9,031 nucleotides of DNA, from contig JBLHKB010000270.1 in the NCBI GenBank assembly GCA_047619315.1, positions 1-9,031 on the forward strand, in the 5' to 3' direction. A program made the translations under genes and the position numbers. Under the pieces are notes generated by a model. That model had not been told where the DNA came from and made no database searches. It was given only the letters and a program-made list of their open reading frames with translations. This stretch comes from JBCCRV01 sp047619315 (GTDB lineage: Bacteria > Myxococcota_A > Polyangia > Polyangiales > Houyiibacteriaceae). Below, one piece after another: positions 1 to 5,591 of this stretch (within the stretch, counting starts at the first letter, position 1; each line of letters starts with the position of its first letter).

Positions 1-163
1 GCTTCTCTTCGGGCGCATTGTCGATGCTCTCGAAGTCTTGGGCGCGGCCGCCATGAAGCTCGGCGCCGACCATGGAGAGGGCGGCGGTGAGCGTGGTCTT
101 GCCGTGGTCGACGTGACCGATGGTTCCGACGTTGATGTGTGGCTTGTTGTTTGTAGTGGTCAT
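1..163 (-). CDS. tuf: Elongation factor Tu, N-terminal 54 codons (partial)
   Basis: EF-Tu is the GTPase that brings aminoacyl-tRNA to the ribosome. The minus strand reads from an ATG at 161-163 and runs off the left edge after 54 complete codons. Visible are the EF-Tu signature NVGTIGHVDHGKTT (residues 11-24), which contains the P-loop GHVDHGKT, and the downstream ESIDNAPEEK segment that leads into switch I. The stretch MTTTNNKPH replaces the usual short, variable N-terminus, so the chosen start fits the family length. No strong Shine-Dalgarno precedes it; the upstream bases on the minus strand are purine-rich (AGAGAACAG). Nothing odd is seen in the visible part. Whether this is one of two tuf copies cannot be told from here. 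Confidence 0.96.
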   Translation of the reverse strand, partial: MTTTNNKPHINVGTIGHVDHGKTTLTAALSMVGAELHGGRAQDFESIDNAPEEK

Positions 164-254
164 TGGTCTGTTCTCTGTTTGCGTTGGTTACTTCACACCG
201 AGAAACTCGATGCTTCTGGCGCAAGGACTCCGCTCGCCCGTTTTGTGGAGACGC

Positions 255-284
255 AAAAAAGCCCCCCGGGTTGGCGGAGGGCTT
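255..284 (-). terminator. Intrinsic terminator upstream of tuf
   Basis: Read on the minus strand, AAGCCCTCC (284-276) pairs with GGGGGGCTT (267-259) across an 8-base loop, and the stem runs into six T residues (260-255). The single imperfect pair is a G-U wobble in minus-strand RNA but a C-A mismatch in plus-strand RNA, and there is no T-run on the plus side, so the direction is minus. It sits about 90 bases upstream of tuf, where it would end a transcript coming from the right; no protein gene is seen there. It may instead act as an attenuator in a long tuf leader. Confidence 0.8.
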
Positions 285-596
285 CGCGTCAAAATCCTGT
301 GCTTTTTTGAGCTAGGTAGCTCTTAGCGAGGGGTCATGCGTGAGACTCTCCGGCAGTCTGCGAATCCGGTGTTCGATCCGATGTGATCGAGTTCGAGACG
401 CAGCCGTGCGATGTCGATGTTGTCGCTAAGGACAATGTCGAATCGCTTTGGCGTGTGCTGGAGAAGAGGTTCCGCATAAGAACCCCAACAGTAAGGGCCA
501 ATACCTACATGTCAACCCTATGTGCGCAGGCTGAACCACGCTCAAAGAAGTGCTGCACCTTTTTTGCCCTCACCGGCGGACTTCCGTAACACCGAT

Positions 597-601
597 GGAG
601 G
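597..601 (+). promoter_or_regulatory. Ribosome binding site that fixes the cyclase start
   Basis: A perfect GGAGG lies five bases before the ATG at 607. An in-frame upstream ATG at 550 has no such site and would add 19 residues with no membrane or domain character, so the start at 607 is preferred. Confidence 0.8.
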
Positions 602-606
602 ACCTC

Positions 607-2724
607 ATGACGACCCTTGTTCACGCCGCACTCAACTTCCGCCGAGGCATTCGCGGAGGGTATGGGTTCGTCGCGGGACTCGCGTGCATGCTCTTCACGC
701 TCCTTGGGATCTTCGAAGTTTCCGTCAGTGAGCTTCGCCTCGAACACATGGTGGTCATCGCGATGTGGGCCGCAGCGCTCGTGTCCCGCGCCGCCGTTCG
801 GATGAAGAACGACAACAGCGATCGCTTTCCCTTCATCGACTTGGAGCTTGGTCTCCTGGCGCTCGTGGGCGTTCAGGCCTCGGTGCAGATGACCGGCGGA
901 CTTGAAGGCGCACTTCATCCTCTCGTCTACGTGAGCGTAGCGTTCCTCGCGGCCTTCGCGCGTCGCTCCGCGGGCGTGATGCTGGTGGGGGTCGCGCTGC
1001 TCTATGAAGCGGCGCTCTACTTCCTGACGGAAGGGCACGACGACATGACGCCCTTTGCGTTCAACGCGACGTTCATTCTTCTCTTTGGCGCGCTCAATCT
1101 TCTGTTTACCCGCGCGGAGATCGCTCGGGTTCGCGAACACTCAAGGCGCGAGCTGGCTGGCGAACAAGAGCGCGTTCGATCCGACGCGCGCATGTTCCGC
1201 TTGGTATCAGCACCCTCCGCCGCTGGCGCCATCGACGAAGAGCGACTGACCCGCTCAAGCGTCGAAGAGGCAAAACAGCAGCTCTTTCATGTGCTGCAGC
1301 TTCTCCACACGACCTTCGAACTCCACACCTGCGTACTGCTCCTCCTCGAGGAGGGCGACAAGCAGATGCGAATCGCCGAGCTTGTCACGGAGAGTGATCA
1401 CGTCGCCGAAGGACCCTTCGACTCCGGCGAAGGTGCTGTGGGCGCTGTCATCAAACGCGCTCGGTCCATGAACCTCGAGCACATCAAGCCAGGCTATAAG
1501 GGGTTGTCCTACTACGACGGACCTGCGCTGGTTCAGGCGTTCATCGGCGTGCCCATTCTCGATGGCACCACGTTGCGCGGTGTCCTTTGTGCGGACCGCC
1601 TCGCGGATCGCCCCTTCGACCCGAGGGAAGAGAAAGCTCTTGAGCGTTCGGTCACGCACCTCCTTCGCGCCTTCGAGAACGAGCGCGTGTTCGTTCAGCT
1701 CGAGCGCACCAAGCGTGAACAGACTGTTTTGCATCGCGCTTCGCAGTCCCTGGGCGCGGCGCTCGATGAGAAAGCCGTCATCGACGCGGCGCTTGAAGCC
1801 GCCGGCGAGATCTCACCTTTCGACTTCGCGGCCATCACGCTCTACGACGCCGACGAGAAGCGTCACCGCGTACGACGCGCCGTTGGAGTGGGCGCCGAAG
1901 CCATCGAGACGCTGACTTTCCGCGACAACACGTCGCTCACGGCCATGGCCGTCAAGAACAAGCACTACCTGCCCTACCGCGGCGACTTCGATGGGCGACA
2001 GCAGACGGTGTTTACGAAGCGCACAAACCTCAAGGGCATGAACTCGCTTCTGATTCTGCCGCTCGTCGTTCGCGAAGACGCCATCGGGACTCTCGCTGTG
2101 GCGGCGAAGCGTGAACACGCGTTTACGGACAGTGTCCGCTCCACGCTTTCGGTGCTCGCAAACCAACTCGCCGTGTCGATGTCCAACGCCAAGGCGGTGG
2201 CACTTCTTGAAGAGATGGCGACCACGGATGGTCTGACGAAATGCCTCAACAAGCGGGCGTTCCTGTTGGAGCTGGAGCGCAAGCTCGCCTCAGCGAAGCG
2301 CTTCAACCGGCCGCTCTCGCTCATCGTCGTCGACATCGACCACTTCAAGGCAGTCAACGACACCTACGGTCACGCGACGGGCGATGTGGTCATCAAAGAG
2401 CTCGGCGAGATCCTCCGCAGCGTGAAGCGCGACACGGACATCGTCGCGCGCTTCGGTGGAGAAGAGTTCTGTGTGCTCTGCGAAGAGACAGAGGTCGAGG
2501 GCGCGCGTCTTCTCGCCGAGCGTCTTCGCGAAGAGCTCAAGACGACGGTCTTCCAGACTGAGATCGGTCGGCTGACGGTGACGGCATCCCTCGGCGTCGC
2601 GACCTTCTACGGCGACGATCCAAACGACCCGAAGGACGGTGGCGCGCTCTTCGAGGCTAGCGACAAAGCGCTCTACGCCGCGAAGCACGGCGGACGCGAC
2701 CAGGTCGCCATTTCGGCCCACTAG
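607..2724 (+). CDS. Membrane diguanylate cyclase: multi-TM, two GAF, GGDEF
   Basis: Predicted to make cyclic di-GMP from two GTP at the inner membrane; 705 residues from the ATG chosen by its GGAGG site. Residues about 18-175 hold roughly five or six hydrophobic helices, followed by an Arg/Glu-rich linker that may form a coiled coil. Two GAF-like domains follow (about 220-358 and 377-533), then a GGDEF domain (about 538-705). The catalytic motif is GGEEF (617-621), an active variant. The metal ligands lie in DIDHF (576-580) and the base-contacting residues in NDTYGHATGD (584-593). An RxxD inhibitory I-site (R608, D611) sits five residues before GGEEF, so product inhibition is expected. D593 is Asp, not the Ser known from the cGAMP-making Hypr GGDEF enzymes, which favours c-di-GMP. 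What the GAF domains bind cannot be read from sequence. No phosphodiesterase domain (EAL or HD-GYP) is present nearby. Confidence 0.93.
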   Translation: MTTLVHAALNFRRGIRGGYGFVAGLACMLFTLLGIFEVSVSELRLEHMVVIAMWAAALVSRAAVRMKNDNSDRFPFIDLELGLLALVGVQASVQMTGGLEGALHPLVYVSVAFLAAFARRSAGVMLVGVALLYEAALYFLTEGHDDMTPFAFNATFILLFGALNLLFTRAEIARVREHSRRELAGEQERVRSDARMFRLVSAPSAAGAIDEERLTRSSVEEAKQQLFHVLQLLHTTFELHTCVLLLLEEGDKQMRIAELVTESDHVAEGPFDSGEGAVGAVIKRARSMNLEHIKPGYKGLSYYDGPALVQAFIGVPILDGTTLRGVLCADRLADRPFDPREEKALERSVTHLLRAFENERVFVQLERTKREQTVLHRASQSLGAALDEKAVIDAALEAAGEISPFDFAAITLYDADEKRHRVRRAVGVGAEAIETLTFRDNTSLTAMAVKNKHYLPYRGDFDGRQQTVFTKRTNLKGMNSLLILPLVVREDAIGTLAVAAKREHAFTDSVRSTLSVLANQLAVSMSNAKAVALLEEMATTDGLTKCLNKRAFLLELERKLASAKRFNRPLSLIVVDIDHFKAVNDTYGHATGDVVIKELGEILRSVKRDTDIVARFGGEEFCVLCEETEVEGARLLAERLREELKTTVFQTEIGRLTVTASLGVATFYGDDPNDPKDGGALFEASDKALYAAKHGGRDQVAISAH

Positions 2725-2750
2725 GTCGGCAAGCGGGTTCTCAACTCAGG

Positions 2751-2773
2751 CTCTCCTCACGCTGTCTGGGGAG
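2751..2773 (+). terminator. Weak hairpin after the cyclase gene
   Basis: CTCTCC (2751-2756) can pair with GGGGAG (2768-2773), with one G-T wobble, across an 11-base loop. It is followed by AAATATT rather than a T-run, so it is at best a poor intrinsic terminator. Confidence 0.25.
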
Positions 2774-2860
2774 AAATATTCGATGGATCGGAGGCGCCCG
2801 TAAAGTCGGGGGTGTTTGCGGCCGATTATCAAGCAAGTGCTTGCACGCGCTGAGCACAGT

Positions 2861-3012
2861 ACCGACGAGGCCATCGCTATCTCATTCACGATACGGGATG
2901 CGGAATCGCCAAAAGAACTCCAGAAACGAACGTTCGAGCCGTTTTCACCAGAACGAGGGTTGGGTAGGAAGCGGGAGTGGGCCTACTCCCGACGTATGCA
3001 GGGGTTGTAAAA
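2861..3012 (+). pseudogene. Decayed HATPase part of a duplicated hybrid histidine kinase
   Basis: This stretch aligns base by base with 4461-4619 of the intact kinase gene downstream. Recognisable remnants include the DNA for the G1 box (ACACGGGATGCGG becomes ATACGGGATGCGG), KELQxRxFEPF and GVGL. Compared with the sister gene there is a 7-base deficit shortly after 2870, one extra A where CCCCAAAG became CGCCAAAAG (near 2904-2912), and loss of one C where GTTCTTCACC became GTTTTCACC (near 2941-2948). The G1 box is out of frame with the F-box, and the F-box is out of frame with the G2 box and receiver, so no kinase can be made. The HisKA domain and its histidine are missing altogether; a faint N-box-like GCGGC near 2818 may mark the left end of the homology. 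Downstream the homology continues without any further indel into the receiver at 3013-3510. Confidence 0.82.
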
Positions 3013-3510
3013 ATGAGCGAAACGCTGAAAATGATCACGAAGATGAGTCAGGGTTCAAGCTTTACGGTGGTCGTGGAGCCGACCCGCGATGAGGAATCCG
3101 TTGAGGCTTCGCTGGCTCGCCCAAAGCAGATCGCGCGTGCTTCGATCTTGGTAGTCGACGATGAGCCCGCCATCGGTCGTATCCTGGCCAGAACGCTCAA
3201 GGGCCACGAGGTCAGATGCGTGACGAACGCACGCGAAGCGCTCGAGCTACTCGAATCGGGTGGCACATTCGACATTATCTTTTCGGATCTCATGATGCCG
3301 GACATGAGCGGAATTCAACTATACGAGGAGGTCGAATCCCGATTTCCTCCGCTCAAAGATTCCTTTGTTTTCGTCACAGGCGGGGCATTGACCGCCACCG
3401 CGCACAACTTCCTCGACGAGGTCGCCAGCCCCGTCCTCGCGAAGCCATTCTCGATCGGCGCGGTACGGGACCTGGTCCAGCTTATGATCGGCGGCGATCG
3501 GGCGCACTGA
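3013..3510 (+). CDS. Stand-alone response regulator receiver domain (remnant of hybrid kinase)
   Basis: A CheY-like phosphoacceptor protein of 165 residues. Residues about 43-160 form one receiver domain with acidic pair D49/D50, phosphoacceptor D92 (in FSDLMMPD), the VTGG strand with its Thr, and K144 in AKPF; all key residues are present, so it should be phosphorylatable. No output domain follows. The ATG at 3013 has AGGGG (3000-3004) eight bases ahead. An in-frame GTG at 2977 would only add residues derived from the old ATPase G2 box, so 3013 is preferred. The first ~40 residues are themselves decayed HATPase C-terminus (SSFTVVVEPTRDEESV matches the sister's CTFTVVLPTTRAEESV). Its receiver matches the one in the kinase at 3951-5117 at 80 of 115 hand-aligned positions, with no gaps. 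It may be a live single-domain regulator phosphorylated by the sister kinase, or simply the part of a dying gene that has not yet broken. Confidence 0.75.
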   Translation: MSETLKMITKMSQGSSFTVVVEPTRDEESVEASLARPKQIARASILVVDDEPAIGRILARTLKGHEVRCVTNAREALELLESGGTFDIIFSDLMMPDMSGIQLYEEVESRFPPLKDSFVFVTGGALTATAHNFLDEVASPVLAKPFSIGAVRDLVQLMIGGDRAH

Positions 3511-3846
3511 ACCCCACCTTCGACGGTTGCGATTCAGCTCGTCAGTGCGGTCCCGAGTCAGCCCGCGTCGGGTGGATGAACGCTGTGTAGGGTAGGAGCC
3601 ATCAGGTGTTGGGCGTTGGCCTACACCACCCGGGCACTCGTGCGGCGGCGGGACCACGTCGATCAGTGCCGCAGGCCCCTGTGGAGACGCGTGTTTCCTT
3701 GAGCGTTCTGCGGAACTTACGTGTTCGCGTCACGAAGACCAGCCGCCGTAGCGCCACATAAGGGCGGGCAACGTGGGCGCGGATGAGTTGGCCCGCGATT
3801 TGCGTAGTCGGATGTAGGGGTTGGGAAGAATTCAAATAAGGGTCTG
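3511..3846. other. Gene-free spacer between receiver and lipoprotein-kinase pair
   Basis: No frame on either strand looks coding and no further trace of the kinase duplication is visible. The only feature I can support is the sigma-54 type promoter near its right end. A long leader, an upstream activator site or a small RNA cannot be excluded by reading alone. Confidence 0.6.
3788..3804 (+). promoter_or_regulatory. Sigma-54 (RpoN) type -24/-12 promoter
   Basis: TTGGCCCGCGATTTGCG matches the consensus YTGGCACGNNNNTTGCW at all but two positions (C for A after TGGC, and the last base). The invariant GG (3790-3791) and GC (3802-3803) are ten bases apart, which is the required spacing. The expected start point is near 3815, giving a leader of about 32 bases that contains the AGGG ribosome binding site of the lipoprotein gene at 3847. 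Such a promoter needs an AAA+ enhancer-binding activator, which is not encoded in the window. Confidence 0.72.
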
Positions 3847-3954
3847 ATGAAATACTCCACATTAGTTGTGATAGCGATGGGTGCGGCGCTGACGGGTTGT
3901 GGCGATGAAGATCCGTCGCGACGGACTCGCGCCAAGCAGAAGCCCAACTCGTGA
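3847..3954 (+). CDS. Tiny lipoprotein (35 residues)
   Basis: An unrecognised small protein. It has a short signal peptide: basic K2, hydrophobic core LVVIAMGAAL, and a textbook lipobox LTGC with the acylated cysteine at 18, followed by GDEDPSRRTRAKQKPNS. After cleavage only 18 residues would remain, starting with an acidic patch (D20, E21, D22) that tends to favour outer-membrane sorting in some Gram-negatives, then a strongly basic tail. AGGG sits five bases before the ATG. It lies just behind a sigma-54 promoter, and its stop overlaps the kinase start as GTGA. The good lipobox, ribosome site and promoter argue that it is real. It could be a truncated remnant of a longer lipoprotein, a leader peptide that couples kinase translation, or a functional micro-lipoprotein; sequence alone does not decide. 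Confidence 0.68.
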   Translation: MKYSTLVVIAMGAALTGCGDEDPSRRTRAKQKPNS

Positions 3955-5117
3955 AGGACCGTGAGGGCAAAGGCTCCTGTCACGACCAGTTAGTTTTCGA
4001 TGAACGGATCGCCAGCCTGGGCACGTTGGCCGCCGGGTTCGCGCACGAGATCAACAACCCACTCGCCGACCTATCGATACAACTCGAACTTCTCGAGGAG
4101 GAAATCCCCGCGCTCGTCACCGATCCGCTCAGCCGTCGCGAGCTGACCAAACTCGTCACTCAGGCCATCGAGGGCGCGCAGCGAATTCGCAAGTTCTCCC
4201 AAGGACTACAGCTATTCTCGCGCGCTCCCGATGATGAATCCTGTATCTTCGAGCTGCACGAAGTTATCGAGCAGTCCATCGACGTGTGCTTCCACGAGAT
4301 TCGCCAGCGAGCGAGCCTAGTGAAACTTTTCGAAGACCTCCCCTGCATCCGAGGAAATAGTGCACGCCTGGGTCAGGTGTTCGTCCATTTGCTCATGAAC
4401 GCGGCAGAGGCGATCTCCGCGGGCGAGCGCGACGAAAACGAGATCACCATCTCGACACGCACCGACGAGGCGAGCCACGTTGTCGTCACCGTTCACGACA
4501 CGGGATGCGGAGTCCCCAAAGAACTCCAGACACGAATCTTCGAGCCGTTCTTCACCACGAAGGACATCGGGCAAGGCATGGGAGTGGGCCTGTCCGTATC
4601 TCACTCGATCGTCGCCGAGATGGGCGGAAAGCTCAGCGTAGAATCCCAGCCCGGCCAGGGTTGTACTTTTACAGTGGTCTTGCCGACGACACGCGCCGAA
4701 GAATCGGTCGTGCAGTCGCCGGCTCCCTCAGAGCAGACGACGGGCGCTTCGATCTTGGTGGTCGATGATGAGCCAACCATCGGCCGCGTCGTGGCCAGAG
4801 CGCTCAGGGACCACGAGGTCACAAGCGTGACGACCGCCCACGAGGCGCTCTCGCTGCTCGAATCGGGGAGAACATTCGACGTCATCTTCTCGGACTTGAT
4901 GATGCCGGACATAAGCGGGGTTCAATTCTACGAGGCTATCGAATCGAGATTCCCCGCCTTCAAACGCTCCCTCGTGTTCGTCACCGGCGGGACTTTGAAC
5001 AACGAGGCGCGCAGGTTCATCAACGAGGTCACAACCCCCGTGCTCGCGAAGCCATTTTCCATCGTTGAGGTGCGCCAACTCGTTCAGCTCCGGAGCGGTG
5101 AAAACATGACGCACTGA
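3951..5117 (+). CDS. Soluble hybrid histidine kinase (HisKA-HATPase-REC)
   Basis: A 388-residue two-component sensor kinase with a C-terminal receiver, no membrane helix and no visible sensor domain: only about 18 residues precede the dimerisation helix. The H-box reads LAAGFAHEINNPLA with phosphoacceptor H32, of the HEINNP type typical of NtrB-like kinases. Further on are N150 of the N-box (LLMNAAEAI), the G1 box HDTGCGVP with D183, the F-box FEPFFTT, and the G2 box GQGMGVGLS. The receiver (about 265-385) has D272/D273, phosphoacceptor D315 and K367, so internal His-Asp transfer is expected. No Hpt or DNA-binding output is present. The GTG at 3951 overlaps the stop of the lipoprotein gene (GTGA), which points to translational coupling; no other start keeps the H-box. 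Signal input must come from a partner protein. It is the intact sister of the decayed copy at 2861-3510. Confidence 0.92.
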   Translation: MKDREGKGSCHDQLVFDERIASLGTLAAGFAHEINNPLADLSIQLELLEEEIPALVTDPLSRRELTKLVTQAIEGAQRIRKFSQGLQLFSRAPDDESCIFELHEVIEQSIDVCFHEIRQRASLVKLFEDLPCIRGNSARLGQVFVHLLMNAAEAISAGERDENEITISTRTDEASHVVVTVHDTGCGVPKELQTRIFEPFFTTKDIGQGMGVGLSVSHSIVAEMGGKLSVESQPGQGCTFTVVLPTTRAEESVVQSPAPSEQTTGASILVVDDEPTIGRVVARALRDHEVTSVTTAHEALSLLESGRTFDVIFSDLMMPDISGVQFYEAIESRFPAFKRSLVFVTGGTLNNEARRFINEVTTPVLAKPFSIVEVRQLVQLRSGENMTH

Positions 5118-5119
5118 GC

Positions 5120-5140
5120 GGAGCGTCGGCGTGACGCTCC
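5120..5140. terminator. Hairpin between convergent genes
   Basis: GGAGCGTC (5120-5127) and GACGCTCC (5133-5140) form a perfect 8-bp stem with a five-base loop, placed three bases after the kinase stop and ten before the stop of the convergent lipoprotein gene. It lacks a T-run on either side, so it may stabilise 3' ends or aid termination in both directions without being a classical intrinsic terminator. Confidence 0.5.
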
Positions 5141-5150
5141 GAGAGCGGTG

Positions 5151-5444
5151 CTACTCGTCGTCGAAGGCGAGATCGTCGTTGTCGTCGAAACCGCCTTCTT
5201 CGCAGGCGCAGTCCGCCCACGTGCCTTCGAGACACACGCGCAGTCCTGAACCCCCCTCTGCGCATTCGCAGATCTCCGAGGAGTTCCGTCCGCAGGTGGG
5301 CTCCGCTTCTCCATCCGGGGCTGCTTCGACGGGAGTCTCCGCGCCTGCTTCCGCCTCGTGTGCCGGCGGCGTTGTGCTCTCGCCTTCACCTTGCGCGCAA
5401 GCGGCAAACCCTAAGGCAAAGACCGCGATCATCACTTTTTGCAT
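5151..5444 (-). CDS. Small Cys-rich lipoprotein
   Basis: A 97-residue exported lipoprotein of unknown function. The signal peptide MQKVMIAVFALGFAAC ends in a lipobox-like FAAC with the modified cysteine at 16. A Glu/Ala/Pro-rich low-complexity linker follows (about 17-49), then a compact cysteine module (about 51-81: Cys51, 59, 61, 71, 79, 81) in which CxC pairs bracket a G-x-R-x-C then G-x-W-x-x-C pattern, and a very acidic tail FDDNDDLAFDDE. This type of module recurs in surface lipoproteins of myxobacteria and also, in a variant form, in the protein at 8283-9031. The ATG at 5444 has GGGGG five bases ahead; longer in-frame starts to the right would bury the signal peptide. Its neighbours are the convergent kinase gene and the divergent glycosidase gene, with which it shares a 147-base spacer. 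The acidic tail could bind cations. Confidence 0.87.
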   Translation of the reverse strand: MQKVMIAVFALGFAACAQGEGESTTPPAHEAEAGAETPVEAAPDGEAEPTCGRNSSEICECAEGGSGLRVCLEGTWADCACEEGGFDDNDDLAFDDE

Positions 5445-5458
5445 AATTTCCCCCACAA

Positions 5459-5475
5459 GTGCGTTGTTGTCGCAC
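5459..5475. repeat. Inverted repeat in the leader of the Cys-rich lipoprotein gene
   Basis: GTGCG (5459-5463) and CGCAC (5471-5475) flank TTGTTGT. The repeat begins 15 bases upstream of the minus-strand start codon and just before its GGGGG site, a position suited to an operator or a small leader hairpin. Five base pairs is short, so chance is possible. Confidence 0.3.
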
Positions 5476-5579
5476 CACGAGAGGATGTCAGGTCTCGGGA
5501 AAGAATGGGCGTGGAACCCCGAACGGTGTGAGGGAACCCGCGAATAGGCCGCCGACTGTTTATCTGGACGTCTAGCGAC

Positions 5580-5585
5580 TATGCT
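5580..5585 (+). promoter_or_regulatory. Possible -10 element of the glycosidase gene
   Basis: TATGCT lies so that the expected transcription start falls at or beside the ATG at 5592, which has no clear Shine-Dalgarno. No good -35 is seen at the right distance (best fit TGTTTA around 5557-5562). The spacing resembles that of the better TATGAT promoter before the gene at 8283. Confidence 0.3.
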
Positions 5586-5591
5586 GGGCGC

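Larger units (their letters stand above)
164..606. other. Gene-free spacer between divergent tuf and the cyclase gene
   Basis: No reading frame here looks coding. It holds the minus-strand terminator at 255-284, the short inverted repeat GAGCTAGGTAGCTC at 309-322, a 5-bp stem with 7-base loop at 343-359 (AGACT/AGTCT) and an imperfect inverted repeat around TTGTC-GCTAAG-GACAA at 420-435. The promoters of both flanking genes must lie here, but no convincing -35/-10 pair is visible by eye on either strand. The ribosome binding site of the plus-strand gene is at 597-601. Confidence 0.7.

Noticed and set aside
309..390. tRNA-like segment on the plus strand: AGACT-CTCCGGC-AGTCT has an anticodon-arm shape (CCG, Arg) and GTTCGATCC resembles a T-loop
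   Set aside because: The T-stem has a mismatch and two wobbles, the distance from anticodon arm to T-loop is two bases too long, no D-arm of normal size fits, and no 7-bp acceptor stem closes it. At most a decayed tRNA; probably chance.
449..470. TTGGCGTGTGCTGG as a sigma-54 promoter for the cyclase
   Set aside because: The GG is present but no TTGC/GC element occurs ten bases further on.
505..1140. Long open minus-strand frame opposite the N-terminal membrane part of the cyclase
   Set aside because: Composition is highly charged without any recognisable domain, and the plus strand carries a clear membrane protein with a ribosome site.
607..2724. Hypr-type GGDEF enzyme making cGAMP, as known in some deltaproteobacteria
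   Set aside because: The discriminating position is Asp593, the c-di-GMP type residue, not Ser.
3847..5117. A programmed frameshift fusing the tiny lipoprotein to the kinase
   Set aside because: A fusion would put the ATP-dependent kinase outside the inner membrane; no slippery site is seen at the overlap, and the GTGA start explains the arrangement.
5500..5580. ECF-sigma promoter from GGAACC and GTCTA before the glycosidase
   Set aside because: The two elements are about 31 bases apart, roughly twice the allowed spacing.
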